DNA of 50,836 bases from Polaromonas sp. (GCA_013298815.1 JAAFJF010000019.1:1-50836), one strand, 5' to 3'. Numbered from the stretch's first letter, positions 10,180-18,818 are shown. The notes: generated by a model not told the origin, from the sequence alone. Translations and numbers: made by a program.

Positions 10180-11142
10180 ATGTCCGCCATTTCATTTCAA
10201 TCCGTTTCAAAAATATATCCCGCTAAAAACGGATCTGCTGCTCAACCCCTACACGCCCTCAGTAATGTTCAATTTGACATTCAAGAAGGTGAGTTTTTTG
10301 GGTTGCTTGGCCCCAACGGGGCTGGAAAAACCACCCTGATCAGCATTTTGGCAGGGTTAACTCGCGCTACTTCAGGCAGTATCAGCGTTCTAGGCAGCAA
10401 TGTGCAAACCGATTTTGCTGCTGCAAGACGCAAATTGGGCGTTGTGCCGCAAGAGCTGGTCTTCGACCCTTTTTTCAATGTGCGAGAAGCCTTGCGTTTT
10501 CAATCCGGTTATTTTGGTGTCAAAAACAACGACGCTTGGATTGATGAGCTCTTGCACAGTTTGGGACTGACAGACAAAGCCAGCGCCAATATGCGCCAAC
10601 TATCAGGCGGTATGAAGCGCCGTATGCTGGTCGCGCAAGCACTGGTTCACAAACCGCCAGTTATTGTGTTGGATGAACCAACCGCAGGTGTTGATGTCGA
10701 ACTACGCCAAACGCTGTGGCAATTCATCGCCAAGCTCAACAAGCAAGGTAGCACTGTATTGCTGACGACCCATTATTTGGAAGAAGCCGAAGCTTTGTGC
10801 AGTCGCATAGCCATGTTGAAAACTGGCAATGTTGTGGCGCTGGCGAATACCTCAGAGTTGTTGAAGGCAGCCTCTTCGAATGTATTGAGATTCAAAATTG
10901 ATAGTGAGCTACCTAAAAAACTAGCCGACAAAGCGCGTATTACAGGTCGAATTGTGCAATTCCCAGCGCATGATGCCTTAGAAATCGAAACTTATCTCGG
11001 GGCTGTACGTGAAGCAGGCTTGGTTGCAGAGGATGTTGAGATTCGTAAGGCCGACTTGGAAGATGTTTTCTTAGATGTGATGACTCGTGGGCACAGCTCT
11101 GGAGCTTCCGCTGCGACATCAAATGTGGGGGGTGTAGCATGA
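10180..11142 (+). CDS. ABC-2 type exporter ATPase (YadG-like)
   Basis: ATP-binding subunit of an ABC-2 type exporter, 320 residues. Walker A is GPNGAGKTT near residue 44, the signature is LSGGMKRRMLVAQAL, Walker B is VIVLDEPTAGVD and the switch His is in TTHYLEEAE. A C-terminal domain of about 100 residues follows, as in many DrrA/YadG-like proteins. It overlaps its permease by 4 bases (ATGA). In betaproteobacteria this pair commonly sits between mlaB and ibaG/murA; the substrate is unknown. The family is certain, the biological role is not. Confidence 0.9.
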   Translation: MSAISFQSVSKIYPAKNGSAAQPLHALSNVQFDIQEGEFFGLLGPNGAGKTTLISILAGLTRATSGSISVLGSNVQTDFAAARRKLGVVPQELVFDPFFNVREALRFQSGYFGVKNNDAWIDELLHSLGLTDKASANMRQLSGGMKRRMLVAQALVHKPPVIVLDEPTAGVDVELRQTLWQFIAKLNKQGSTVLLTTHYLEEAEALCSRIAMLKTGNVVALANTSELLKAASSNVLRFKIDSELPKKLADKARITGRIVQFPAHDALEIETYLGAVREAGLVAEDVEIRKADLEDVFLDVMTRGHSSGASAATSNVGGVA

Positions 11143-11894
11143 ACGGATGGCAAGCCCTTTTTTACAAAGAAGTTTTGCGGTTTTGGAAAGTGGGTTTTCA
11201 AACTGTTGCAGCTCCTGTGCTCACGTCTGTTCTCTATCTGGTGATTTTTGGTCATGTGCTCGAGGACCGTGTGAAAGTGTATGACAACGTCAGCTACACC
11301 GCGTTTTTAGTACCTGGTTTGGTGATGATGAGCATTTTGCAAAACGCTTTTGCCAACAGCTCGTCGTCTTTGATTCAAAGCAAAATCATGGGTAACTTGG
11401 TGTTTTTGCTGTTAACGCCGTTGTCTCATTGGAGTTGGTTTGTCGCGTATGTGGGTTCTGCTGTGATTCGCGGTTTGGCGGTTGGGCTTGGCGTGTTGCT
11501 GGCAACCATTTGGTTCACCAAATTGAGTTTGGCTGCGCCGTTATGGGTCATTGTTTTCGCGTTAATGGGTGCAAGCATCTTGGGTGCGTTGGGTTTGATT
11601 GCTGGTTTGTGGGCTGAAAAGTTTGACCAATTGGCAGCCTTCCAAAGCTTCGCCATCATGCCTATGACGTTTTTAAGCGGCGTCTTTTACTCCATCCATT
11701 CTTTGTCGCCATTCTGGCAAAACGTCAGTCATTTGAATCCGTTTTTCTACATGATTGACGGATTCAGGTATGGTTTTTTTGGTGTCAGCGATGTGTCGCC
11801 TTGGTTAAGTTTAGGCATTGTTACTGTTGCTCTGGGTATCGTGAGCTTTGTGAGCGTTTACCTGCTGAAAACCGGTTACAAAATTCGAAGCTAA
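11139..11894 (+). CDS. ABC-2 type exporter permease (YadH-like)
   Basis: Membrane subunit of the exporter whose ATPase is encoded just upstream; 251 residues with six predicted spans. It has the ABC-2 permease features: a cytoplasmic N-terminus (GWQALFYKEVLRFWK), a first span around VLTSVLYLVIFG, and the conserved segment AFQSFAIMPMTFLSGVFYSIHSL in the second half. Translational coupling to the ATPase fits equal stoichiometry. The substrate cannot be told from sequence. Confidence 0.9.
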   Translation: MNGWQALFYKEVLRFWKVGFQTVAAPVLTSVLYLVIFGHVLEDRVKVYDNVSYTAFLVPGLVMMSILQNAFANSSSSLIQSKIMGNLVFLLLTPLSHWSWFVAYVGSAVIRGLAVGLGVLLATIWFTKLSLAAPLWVIVFALMGASILGALGLIAGLWAEKFDQLAAFQSFAIMPMTFLSGVFYSIHSLSPFWQNVSHLNPFFYMIDGFRYGFFGVSDVSPWLSLGIVTVALGIVSFVSVYLLKTGYKIRS

Positions 11895-11912
11895 ATTATT
11901 TATAAATACGAT

Positions 11913-12152
11913 ATGACTGCGGATGAACTAAAAAATATTATTTCAAGTAACTTGAAATGCGAACACATTGAGCTTGAAGGCGATGGCCAGCATTGGTATG
12001 CAACCATCGTGGCGGCTGAGTTTGAGGGCAAGCGTTTGATTCAACGCCACAAGCTGGTCTACGCCACTTTGGGTGAAAAAATTCAAACTAACGAAGTGCA
12101 TGCTTTGTCTATGAAAACTTACACGCCACAGGAGTGGCATGCCTTGAAATAA
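11913..12152 (+). CDS. ibaG: BolA-family protein IbaG
   Basis: Small BolA/IbaG-type protein (79 residues), the group that works with monothiol glutaredoxins in Fe-S cluster trafficking. Family features are the N-terminal helix (TADELKNIISSNL), HWYATIVAAEFEGKRLIQRHKLVY and the C-terminal VHALSMKTYTPQEW. The conserved His in QRHKLVY is a likely cluster ligand. It lies directly upstream of murA, as ibaG does in E. coli and many other proteobacteria, which favours IbaG over BolA itself. Confidence 0.9.
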   Translation: MTADELKNIISSNLKCEHIELEGDGQHWYATIVAAEFEGKRLIQRHKLVYATLGEKIQTNEVHALSMKTYTPQEWHALK

Positions 12153-12196
12153 ATTAATTTTGAATATTTAGATAGAAGATTACGGAAAGACATCAC

Positions 12197-13468
12197 GTGG
12201 ACAAATTACTCATCACTGGCGGCGCAGAACTTCATGGCGAAGTTGTTATCTCTGGCGCTAAAAACGCGGCTTTGCCAGAAATGTGCGCTACTTTGCTAAC
12301 CAACGAGCCTGTAAAGTTGCTTAACATGCCTCGTTTGCACGATGTTGCCACGATGCGCAAACTCTTAGAGAACATGGGCGTGAAAAGTGAAACACATGGA
12401 GATAGAGGCGGCATGACCTTGCATGCAGAGACACCCATCTTGCCCGAAGCCCCCTATGATTTGGTGAAAACCATGCGCGCTTCTGTGTTGGCGCTTGGTC
12501 CTCTACTCGCACGTTTCGGTCAAGCAAAAGTATCTTTGCCAGGCGGCTGCGCGATTGGTTCACGTCCTGTTGATCAGCACATCAAAGGCTTGCAGGCTAT
12601 GGGAGCTGAAATCGTCGTTGAGCACGGCTATATGGTTGCCAAGTTCCCAGCGGGTTGGACACGCCTCAAAGGTGCGCACATCACGACCGATATGGTGACA
12701 GTGACGGGCACGGAAAACTTCTTGATGGCAGCTTGTTTGGCAGAAGGTGAAACGGTTTTGGAAAACGCGGCGCAAGAGCCGGAAATCATTGATTTGGCTG
12801 AGATGCTCATCAAAATGGGCGCAAAAATAGAAGGCCAAGGCACCCGCAGAATCCGCATTCAAGGTGTTGAAAAGTTGCACGGCTGCACGCATCAAGTCGT
12901 TGCAGATCGTATCGAGGCGGGTACTTTCTTGTGCGCTGTTGCCGCAACGGGTGGCGATGTGGTGTTGAAAAACGGACGCTACGAACACCTAGAAGCTGTG
13001 ATAGACAAATTGCACGAAGCCGGCGCAAAAGTTCAAGCAGTCGAGGGTGGCATGCGCGTCACCTCTAATGGTCGCCTCAAAGCTCAAGGCTTTCGCACCA
13101 CTGAATACCCAGGCTTCCCAACCGATATGCAAGCACAATTCATGGCGCTCAATGCGGTGTCTGAAGGCGCTTCTAAAGTGACCGAAACCATCTTCGAAAA
13201 CCGTTTCATGCATGTCAATGAATTGGTGCGTTTGGGCGCAAGCATCACCATCGACGGCAAAGCTGCATTCGTCGATGGCGTTACAAAGTTATCAGGCGCA
13301 ACCGTGCAAGCAACCGACTTGCGCGCCTCAGCCTGCTTGGTGATTGCGGGCTTGGTAGCTGACGGTGAAACCTCAGTAGAACGCATTTACCATTTAGACC
13401 GTGGCTATGACCAGATGGAAACTAAGTTGCGCGGCATTGGTGCAAAGATTGAGCGTGTCAAAGCATAG
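12197..13468 (+). CDS. murA: UDP-GlcNAc 1-carboxyvinyltransferase MurA
   Basis: First committed enzyme of peptidoglycan synthesis: it transfers enolpyruvate from PEP to UDP-N-acetylglucosamine in the cytoplasm. The 423-residue length is normal. The substrate-binding Lys/Asn are in [11 protein letters not shown] near residue 20, the catalytic (fosfomycin-target) Cys is C118 in LPGGCAIG, and [14 protein letters not shown] marks the second domain. The start is GTG 12197, with GGAAAG 7 bases upstream. The end overlaps the likely start of the next gene. Confidence 0.96.
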   Translation: MDKLLITGGAELHGEVVISGAKNAALPEMCATLLTNEPVKLLNMPRLHDVATMRKLLENMGVKSETHGDRGGMTLHAETPILPEAPYDLVKTMRASVLALGPLLARFGQAKVSLPGGCAIGSRPVDQHIKGLQAMGAEIVVEHGYMVAKFPAGWTRLKGAHITTDMVTVTGTENFLMAACLAEGETVLENAAQEPEIIDLAEMLIKMGAKIEGQGTRRIRIQGVEKLHGCTHQVVADRIEAGTFLCAVAATGGDVVLKNGRYEHLEAVIDKLHEAGAKVQAVEGGMRVTSNGRLKAQGFRTTEYPGFPTDMQAQFMALNAVSEGASKVTETIFENRFMHVNELVRLGASITIDGKAAFVDGVTKLSGATVQATDLRASACLVIAGLVADGETSVERIYHLDRGYDQMETKLRGIGAKIERVKA

Positions 13469-15134
13469 CTTGTGGACTAAAAAACGCATCCTGCTCGCAC
13501 CTTGGCAGGTCGTTTTACTGCTTAGTGTCTACGTTGGCATCGTTCTCAACGGCGCTGTTTTTTTTAGACGCTACACCGAGCTTGGCACAACGCCGCTGAT
13601 TTTGTTCGCGGAGCTGGGCTTAGTTTTTAGCTTCACTACTTTGTTGCTAAGTTTGGCAGATTTGGCAGGCAAGTTGCTGGCTAGGGTGCTGATTGTCTTG
13701 TTGCTCAGCATCTCGGTCTTGGCCAGTTATTACATGACTTTTTTCAATGTTGTCATTGGCTATGGCGTGGTGCAAGCTGTACTGACAACAGACGTTGATC
13801 TGTCCAAAGAAGCTGTGGGATTTGGCTTGTTTTTGTGGTTTGCTGCCTTGGCTGTTCTTCCTCTGGCACTGTGGTGGCGGTTTGTCCATGTCCGGAAAAA
13901 CACGGCTGCAAGTTGGTGGCTGCGCTTTAAGCAAGTTGGAGGACAAGTCGGTTTGGTTTTGCTGTGTGCTGCCGCCTTTGTTGCCATAGCACAGCATGTG
14001 AATGCTGACACTAGCAGTGCTGATGCCGTAGGGCAAGATGTAGGCAAAGCCAGCCTTGCAGCGCACACCTATGTCCCTAGCAACTGGGTTGCGGGTTTGG
14101 GCATGTCCGCTTCAAGTGCGTGGGATAGTTGGGCTAGCGAAGGTCAAAAAACAGATCCTGCTGCTCAATTTCAATACAGTGCCAACGCTCTGACTGACGA
14201 TCTCATCGTAGTCGTTGTGATTGGCGAATCTGCCCGCTCCAGCAACTTTGGCTTGCTCGGCTATGAACGCCCCACAACACCTTTGCTCGTTGCCGAGAAA
14301 AACTTGGTTGCATTCAAAGCGACTGCTTGCAACACTTCAACAAAATTGTCATTAGCGTGCATGTTTGTACGACCGCAATCGGTGATTGAGCGTGGTCTGC
14401 AAGCGCCACAAGTCTTAGAGCACACTGTTTTTTCTGTATTCAGCAAACTTGGCTTCAGTGTTGAGCTATTTGCCTTGCAGTCTGAAGTTTGGTTTTACAA
14501 CAGCCTAAAGCCTGATTTCTACAAAATTCGCGAAGTCATCGCCGCTGATTCTGCCAACCGTGGCAAAGCCGTTTTAGATTCAATGCTGGTCGCCGAATTG
14601 GAAGCTTCTATGGCCAAGCATCCCAAAGGCCGGCAGGTCATCGTCTTGCACACCAAAGGCTCGCATTTTTCGTACACCAGCCGCTATCCGCGTGAATTTG
14701 CCAAGTTCCAGCCTGAATGTTCTGGCGTGGATGGCTCATGCAGCAAGCAGGCCATGGTGAACTCTTACGACAACAGCATTTTGTACACTGACATGTTTTT
14801 GAAAAACTTGATGACCAGTCTGGCGGGCAAAAAAGCCGTGCTTATTTACACCTCAGACCACGGCGAAACGATTGAAGAAAATCGGCATTTCCACGCCACA
14901 CCCAAACCGCTCGCGCCGCCCGAGCAACTGGATGTGCCGTTACTATTTTGGGCGTCTGAGCCGTATTTAAACGCCAGTCCAGCCAACAAACAAGCGTTTG
15001 AGCAGCTTCGGCAGGCTGCGAAATCCTCTAAAACCATCTCTGGCCACACCAATTTGTTCGATTCCATGCTCGGATGTTTGGGTATCACTTCAAACAACGG
15101 TGGAATTAACGACAAGTACAATCTGTGTCATTGA
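13455..15134 (+). CDS. EptA-like phosphoethanolamine transferase
   Basis: Inner-membrane enzyme of the EptA/sulfatase family, which usually adds phosphoethanolamine to lipid A or another envelope glycan. About five N-terminal membrane spans (to about residue 190) precede a periplasmic catalytic domain. Metal-site motifs visible are [20 protein letters not shown], the nucleophile-Thr region [34 protein letters not shown] and a later His (HFHATP). I chose GTG 13455 ([10 protein letters not shown]), which overlaps murA by 14 bases; a longer form from 13401 would lie deep inside murA. The acceptor molecule is unknown. Cysteines in the catalytic domain ([18 protein letters not shown]) fit the disulfide-rich family. 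Confidence 0.85.
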   Translation: MSKHSLWTKKRILLAPWQVVLLLSVYVGIVLNGAVFFRRYTELGTTPLILFAELGLVFSFTTLLLSLADLAGKLLARVLIVLLLSISVLASYYMTFFNVVIGYGVVQAVLTTDVDLSKEAVGFGLFLWFAALAVLPLALWWRFVHVRKNTAASWWLRFKQVGGQVGLVLLCAAAFVAIAQHVNADTSSADAVGQDVGKASLAAHTYVPSNWVAGLGMSASSAWDSWASEGQKTDPAAQFQYSANALTDDLIVVVVIGESARSSNFGLLGYERPTTPLLVAEKNLVAFKATACNTSTKLSLACMFVRPQSVIERGLQAPQVLEHTVFSVFSKLGFSVELFALQSEVWFYNSLKPDFYKIREVIAADSANRGKAVLDSMLVAELEASMAKHPKGRQVIVLHTKGSHFSYTSRYPREFAKFQPECSGVDGSCSKQAMVNSYDNSILYTDMFLKNLMTSLAGKKAVLIYTSDHGETIEENRHFHATPKPLAPPEQLDVPLLFWASEPYLNASPANKQAFEQLRQAAKSSKTISGHTNLFDSMLGCLGITSNNGGINDKYNLCH

Positions 15135-15170
15135 GGACACGCTGATTTGATCGCACCTTTGTCCTAATTT

Positions 15171-15198
15171 GTCATTCCCGCGCAGGCGGGAACCCATG
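15171..15198 (+). repeat. REP-like palindrome (ATTCCCGC...GCGGGAA type)
   Basis: Perfect 7-bp stem TTCCCGC (15175-15181) and GCGGGAA (15186-15192) around GCAG, flanked by GTCA and CCCATG. This is the widespread CATTCCCGCG...CGGGAA type of short interspersed palindrome, comparable to neisserial dRS3-like elements. It lies directly between the EptA-like gene and hisG, and its right flank supplies an ATG (15196) in frame with hisG. Confidence 0.75.
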
Positions 15199-15219
15199 CC
15201 GACTTACCGGAGTCTAAAT

Positions 15220-15891
15220 TTGATTACCCTAGCCCTGTCAAAAGGTCGTATTTTTGAAGAAACCCTGCCGCTGCTCAAAGCCGCCGGTATCGAGGTTCTG
15301 GAAGACCCGGAAAAGTCACGCAAGCTGATTTTGACCACCAACCAGCCCAATGTGCGGGTGCTGGTCGTTCGCGCCACGGACGTGCCCACCTACGTGCAAT
15401 ACGGCGGTGCGGACATGGGTATCACCGGCAAAGACACGCTCTTGGAGCACGGCATGGAATGGGGCGGCAGCACAAGTGCTGCGGGCCTATACACCCCGCT
15501 GGACCTGCAAATCGCCAAATGCCGCATCAGCGTGGCGGTGAAGGCTGATTTTGACTACGCCGCCGCCGTCAAACGCGGCAGTCGCCTCAAAGTCGCCACC
15601 AAATACGTGGCGATTGCCCGCGAATTCTTCGCCAGCAAAGGCGTACACGTCGATTTGATCAAACTCTACGGCAGCATGGAACTCGCTCCGCTGGTCGGCA
15701 TGGCTGATGCGATTGTCGATCTGGTCTCCACTGGCAACACCCTCAAGGCCAACCACCTGGTCGAAGTCGAGCACATCATGGACATCAGCTCGCGTTTGGT
15801 GGTCAACCAGGCTGCGCTGAAGCTCAAACAAGCCCCGATTCGCGCCATCATCGACGCATTTGCAGGTGCTACGGGTGCGATTGGTAAGTAA
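15220..15891 (+). CDS. hisG: ATP phosphoribosyltransferase catalytic subunit (short form)
   Basis: Catalyses the first step of histidine synthesis, joining ATP and PRPP. This is the short HisG (about 223 residues, no C-terminal regulatory domain), which in known cases needs the HisZ regulatory subunit; hisZ is not in the window. Motifs are [45 protein letters not shown] and the PRPP loop [15 protein letters not shown] chose TTG 15220, preceded by CGGAG with a 7-base gap, which yields the family-typical [13 protein letters not shown] 15196, inside the palindrome, is an alternative. After LLEHG there is an apparent insertion of about 8-10 residues ([10 protein letters not shown]) before GLYTPLDL. 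hisD follows after 38 bases. Confidence 0.94.
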   Translation: MITLALSKGRIFEETLPLLKAAGIEVLEDPEKSRKLILTTNQPNVRVLVVRATDVPTYVQYGGADMGITGKDTLLEHGMEWGGSTSAAGLYTPLDLQIAKCRISVAVKADFDYAAAVKRGSRLKVATKYVAIAREFFASKGVHVDLIKLYGSMELAPLVGMADAIVDLVSTGNTLKANHLVEVEHIMDISSRLVVNQAALKLKQAPIRAIIDAFAGATGAIGK

Positions 15892-15926
15892 GTAGATCAA
15901 TAAAAAATTCGAGAAATAAATAAAAC

Positions 15927-15952
15927 GCTATGACTTTAATAGCTACTCCGGC
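15927..15952 (-). repeat. Dispersed repeat, partial copy H (over hisD start)
   Basis: Bases 15927-15952 match the first 26 positions of the copy at 18422-18461 at 22 of 26 sites by hand alignment, including TTTAATAGCTACT. The match fades further on. The hisD ATG and its first codons (MTLIATPA) are formed from this sequence. The orientation is opposite to copy A. Confidence 0.5.
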
Positions 15953-17285
15953 TTATTTATCCACGGCTAGTGCCACATTTGAGGCCGATTTTAAGGCGCG
16001 TCTGCATTGGTCGGCTGAAACCGACGCTGGCATCGAAGACGTGGTCGCCAACATCCTGCGCGATGTGCAAACGCGCGGCGACGCAGCCGTTTTGGAGTAC
16101 ACCAACCGCTTTGATGGCTTGAATGCTACGTCGGTCGCAGCTTTGGAATTGACCCAAGCCGAGCTGAAAGCCGCTTTTGACGCGATTCCTGATGACCAGC
16201 GCGACGCCCTGCAAGCCGCCGCCAAGCGCGTGCGCAGCTACCACGAAGCACAGAAAAAAGCCAACGGGATGAGCTGGAGCTACCGCGACGACGATGGCAC
16301 GCTCCTGGGTCAAAAAGTCACCCCCTTAGACCGCGTCGGCATCTACGTACCAGGCGGCAAAGCCACTTATCCATCCAGCGTGTTGATGAACGCGATTCCG
16401 GCGCATGTAGCCGGTGTCAGCGAGATCATCATGGTTGTGCCCACGCCGGCACGCAGGGACGGCGTATCCAAGGACTCAAGGGGTGAGAAAAACCTCATGG
16501 TTCTGGCCGCCGCCTACATCGCTGGCGTCAGCCGCGCCTTCACCATCGGCGGTGCACAAGCCGTTGCTGCTTTGGCCTATGGCACGGAAACCATCCCCAA
16601 AGTTGACAAAATCACCGGCCCTGGCAACGCCTACGTCGCCGCAGCCAAGCGCCGCGTGTTTGGTACGGTCGGCATCGACATGATCGCCGGTCCGAGCGAG
16701 ATATTGGTCTTGGCCGACGGCAGCACCCCGCCCGACTGGGTGGCGATGGACCTGTTCAGCCAGGCCGAGCACGACGAACTGGCGCAAAGCATCCTGCTCT
16801 GCCCAGACGCCGCTTACATCGCGCAAGTGCAGGAAAGCATCAACCGCCTCCTGCCCGACATGCCCCGCGCTGCCATCATCGCCAAATCGCTCAATGACAG
16901 GGGCGCACTGATTTTGACCCGTAGCATGGAAGAAGCTTGTGATATCAGCAACCGCATCGCGCCTGAGCACCTAGAAGTCTCCAGCTTTGAGGCGCACCGC
17001 TGGGAGCCGCTGCTGAAACACGCCGGTGCCATCTTTTTGGGCGCTTTCACCAGTGAGTCCTTGGGTGACTATTGCGCCGGCCCCAACCACGTCCTGCCAA
17101 CCTCAGGCACAGCGCGTTTCAGCAGCCCGCTGGGCGTCTACGACTTTCAAAAACGCAGCAGTTTGATTGAAGTCAGCGAAGCCGGTGCGCAAGTTTTGGG
17201 CAAAATTGCCTCGGTCTTGGCGCACGGCGAAGGCCTGCAAGCGCATGCGCGAGCGGCTGAGATGCGGTTGAAATCCACGACATAA
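15930..17285 (+). CDS. hisD: Histidinol dehydrogenase
   Basis: Zinc enzyme of the last two steps of histidine synthesis (histidinol to histidine, two NAD reductions). The 451-residue protein shows [80 protein letters not shown] (metal/catalytic His) and [14 protein letters not shown]. Relative to the usual PTPKGEKN there seems to be an extra 10 or so residues ([11 protein letters not shown]) near residue 172. The ATG lies in a degraded copy of the dispersed repeat, with no clear ribosome site. The next gene starts 19 bases later and is the first of two toxin-antitoxin modules that separate hisD from hisC. Confidence 0.96.
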   Translation: MTLIATPAYLSTASATFEADFKARLHWSAETDAGIEDVVANILRDVQTRGDAAVLEYTNRFDGLNATSVAALELTQAELKAAFDAIPDDQRDALQAAAKRVRSYHEAQKKANGMSWSYRDDDGTLLGQKVTPLDRVGIYVPGGKATYPSSVLMNAIPAHVAGVSEIIMVVPTPARRDGVSKDSRGEKNLMVLAAAYIAGVSRAFTIGGAQAVAALAYGTETIPKVDKITGPGNAYVAAAKRRVFGTVGIDMIAGPSEILVLADGSTPPDWVAMDLFSQAEHDELAQSILLCPDAAYIAQVQESINRLLPDMPRAAIIAKSLNDRGALILTRSMEEACDISNRIAPEHLEVSSFEAHRWEPLLKHAGAIFLGAFTSESLGDYCAGPNHVLPTSGTARFSSPLGVYDFQKRSSLIEVSEAGAQVLGKIASVLAHGEGLQAHARAAEMRLKSTT

Positions 17286-17304
17286 AGGCTTTAAGAGATA
17301 AACC

Positions 17305-17730
17305 ATGACCGCCCAAGACATCCGTTGGCTTCAACGTTTCAGTAATTATCAAAAAGCTTTATTGACGCTATCTGAGGCTGCTGACTTGGCGAGTACACGG
17401 GCGCTTTCGAACCTTGAGCAACAAGGTTTGATCCAAGGTTTTGAGTTCACCCATGAGTTGGCGTGGAACGTTTTAAAAGACTATTTGGAAGAGCAGGGTT
17501 TTGTCGGCATCATCGGCTCTAAAAACGCGACGCGAGAAGCCTTTAAAAATGCGTTGATAGCAGATGGCGATGTCTGGATGGACATGATCAAAGCCCGCAA
17601 CATGACCTCACACACTTACAGCACTGACATTGCCCAAGGCATCGCCACCGACATTTTGCAGCGCTTTTACCCCGCTTTTAAGGCGTTGGAAATTACTTTC
17701 AGTGCGTTAAGGGCAGGCAACGTCGCATGA
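17305..17730 (+). CDS. hepT: HepT-like HEPN toxin (HI0074 family)
   Basis: HEPN-domain protein of the HI0074 / nucleotidyltransferase-substrate-binding family, 141 residues and all-helical. In characterised type VII systems HepT is an RNase toxin neutralised when MntA adenylylates a Tyr. The R-X4-H-X-Y motif is intact: R98, H103 and Y105 in ARNMTSHTY. Other family features are FEFTHELAWNVLKDYLEEQG and ATREAFKNALI. The stop overlaps the mntA ATG by 4 bases. The gene lies in the histidine cluster just after hisD, on the same strand. Function is inferred from the family and the partner. Confidence 0.85.
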   Translation: MTAQDIRWLQRFSNYQKALLTLSEAADLASTRALSNLEQQGLIQGFEFTHELAWNVLKDYLEEQGFVGIIGSKNATREAFKNALIADGDVWMDMIKARNMTSHTYSTDIAQGIATDILQRFYPAFKALEITFSALRAGNVA

Positions 17731-18053
17731 AATACGGTCTGTCAGATACAGCGATTGAAAAAATAAACGCCGTATTCGCGTCGTTCCCAGCGGTTGAAAA
17801 AGTGGTTTTGTACGGTTCCCGCGCCAAAGGTAACTACAAACCCGGTTCAGATATTGATTTGACCCTGCATGGCAGAGCGCTCAATATGGCACTTTGCGGC
17901 GACATTGTCGACAAGTTGGACGAGTTGTTGCTGCCTTACATGATTGATTTATCGATTTTTGCAGAGCTAAAGCACCCCGAGCTTGAGGCTCATATTGAGC
18001 GGGTTGGGGTGGTTTTTTATGAACAATCTAACTACAAGGCGAGCCCTTTATGA
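17727..18053 (+). CDS. mntA: MntA-like nucleotidyltransferase antitoxin
   Basis: Minimal nucleotidyltransferase (MNT), 108 residues, HI0073 type, predicted to AMPylate the HepT partner. The GS-X10-D-X-D catalytic motif is exact: G30 S31 in LYGSRAKG, then D42 and D44 in GSDIDL; a third acidic residue is likely D76 in YMIDLSIF. It overlaps hepT by 4 bases upstream and the following secreted-protein gene by 4 bases downstream, so three genes appear translationally coupled. Confidence 0.85.
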   Translation: MKYGLSDTAIEKINAVFASFPAVEKVVLYGSRAKGNYKPGSDIDLTLHGRALNMALCGDIVDKLDELLLPYMIDLSIFAELKHPELEAHIERVGVVFYEQSNYKASPL

Positions 18054-18412
18054 AAATATCTTCAATTTCGTTTTTGAGTGGCATCGTGCTTGGCCTGCTC
18101 ATCACCAGCACCGCATCTGCCATGAGCCTGCGTGAGCTGCGCCAGTTAGAACGCGCTAATCCCAAACAAGGCGATTTGTACGTGCAGTACTACTTGATCG
18201 GGGTTTTGGAGGGCCTTCAAGAGGCAAACACAGCTTTGACCCGCTCAGGTGGCAAACCCCTGTTTTGCCAAAATGGCCGCAGGCTAGAAGCCACCCAAGC
18301 GCAAACGATTTTCAATACCGAGCGCAAACGCAACGCTGAGCTTTATGAAGCAGATATGCCCGTGCAGTTGGTGATGATGAATGCGTTGGCTTCGACTTAT
18401 ACGTGTGAGTAG
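18050..18412 (+). CDS. Small secreted protein, Rap1a/Tai-like
   Basis: A 120-residue protein with a clear signal peptide (KISS, hydrophobic core SFLSGIVLGLLI, likely cleavage after TSTASA). The mature part, LYVQYYLIGVLEGLQ...PLFCQNGRRLEATQAQTIF...VQLVMMNALASTYTC, resembles the Rap1a/Tai domain found in type VI secretion immunity proteins: an aromatic-GV-EG helix, a central FC and a C-terminal ALxxxYxC, giving one probable disulfide. I recognise the pattern from memory; it is a family resemblance, not proof of an immunity role. It starts inside the mntA stop (ATGA), which is odd because the HepT/MntA pair is cytoplasmic. No type VI effector is nearby. Confidence 0.6.
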   Translation: MKISSISFLSGIVLGLLITSTASAMSLRELRQLERANPKQGDLYVQYYLIGVLEGLQEANTALTRSGGKPLFCQNGRRLEATQAQTIFNTERKRNAELYEADMPVQLVMMNALASTYTCE

Positions 18413-18421
18413 GTTGAATTT

Positions 18422-18461
18422 GCTATTATTTTAATAGCTACTTAGGCAGTAAATACGCCGG
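18422..18461 (-). repeat. 40-bp dispersed repeat, copy B
   Basis: Best-preserved copy of the dispersed repeat, in reverse orientation: core GCTATTATTTTAATAGC, then TACTTAGGCAGTAAATACG and CCGG. Its reverse complement matches copy A (4388-4427) at 37 of 40 sites and copy C (34317-34356) at 34 of 40. It lies in the 172-base gap between the Rap1a/Tai-like gene and vapB, upstream of a weak terminator and the vapBC operator. Confidence 0.8.
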
Positions 18462-18497
18462 ATAGAGGTATAAATAGCACCTAAAACTCGGTTTTCG

Positions 18498-18518
18498 GGT
18501 CAAAAATGACCATTTTTT
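18498..18518 (+). terminator. Weak Rho-independent terminator before vapBC
   Basis: A 5-bp stem GGTCA / TGACC around AAAA is followed by CATTTTTT. The stem is short, so efficiency is doubtful. It would end transcription coming from hisG/hisD and the HepT module just before the vapBC promoter region. Confidence 0.4.
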
Positions 18519-18541
18519 GAGTCGATATCACCTAAAAATTA

Positions 18542-18570
18542 CACGGACTTCGTGCAACACGAATTTCGTG
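18542..18570 (+). promoter_or_regulatory. Tandem palindromic operator of vapBC
   Basis: Two 13-bp inverted repeats, CACGGACTTCGTG (18542-18554) and CACGAATTTCGTG (18558-18570), are spaced 16 bases start to start. The second extends to a 17-bp palindrome (18556-18572). They end just before TAATAT (18572-18577), a plausible -10 box, and the vapB ATG at 18585. This is the layout expected for autorepression by a ribbon-helix-helix VapB/VapBC complex. The symmetry is seen; the role is inferred. Confidence 0.7.
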
Positions 18571-18584
18571 TTAATATTTCTTCC

Positions 18585-18818
18585 ATGAAAAACGTCACCA
18601 TCACCGTTGAAGAGTCCGCGCTGGAGTGGGCTCGGATTGAGGCTGCCAAGCGCAATTCCAGTGTTTCTCGTCTTGTTGGCGAGATTTTGGCTGAGAAGAT
18701 GCGGCAAGAAGATGCTTATGCGCAGGCGATGCGGGGCTGGTTGGGTAAGGAGCGCACTTGGCGGTCTGACGGTGCGGCGTATCCAAGCCGTGAGCAGACT
18801 TACGACAGAGCTTTATGA
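18585..18818 (+). CDS. vapB: VapB-type ribbon-helix-helix antitoxin
   Basis: A 77-residue antitoxin with an N-terminal ribbon-helix-helix DNA-binding domain (KNVTITVEESALEWARIEAAKRN, then SVSRLVGEILAEKM) and a C-terminal toxin-binding tail. I start it at ATG 18585; an upstream GTG at 18552 would run through the operator. There is no Shine-Dalgarno sequence, and TAATAT ends 7 bases before the ATG, so the message may be leaderless. It overlaps vapC by 4 bases. It likely represses its own promoter through the tandem palindromes. Confidence 0.85.
   Translation: MKNVTITVEESALEWARIEAAKRNSSVSRLVGEILAEKMRQEDAYAQAMRGWLGKERTWRSDGAAYPSREQTYDRAL

Noticed and set aside
13401-13454. Upstream start for the EptA-like gene
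   Set aside because: It would add residues encoded within the conserved 3' part of murA; the GTG at 13455 gives a normal membrane-protein N-terminus.
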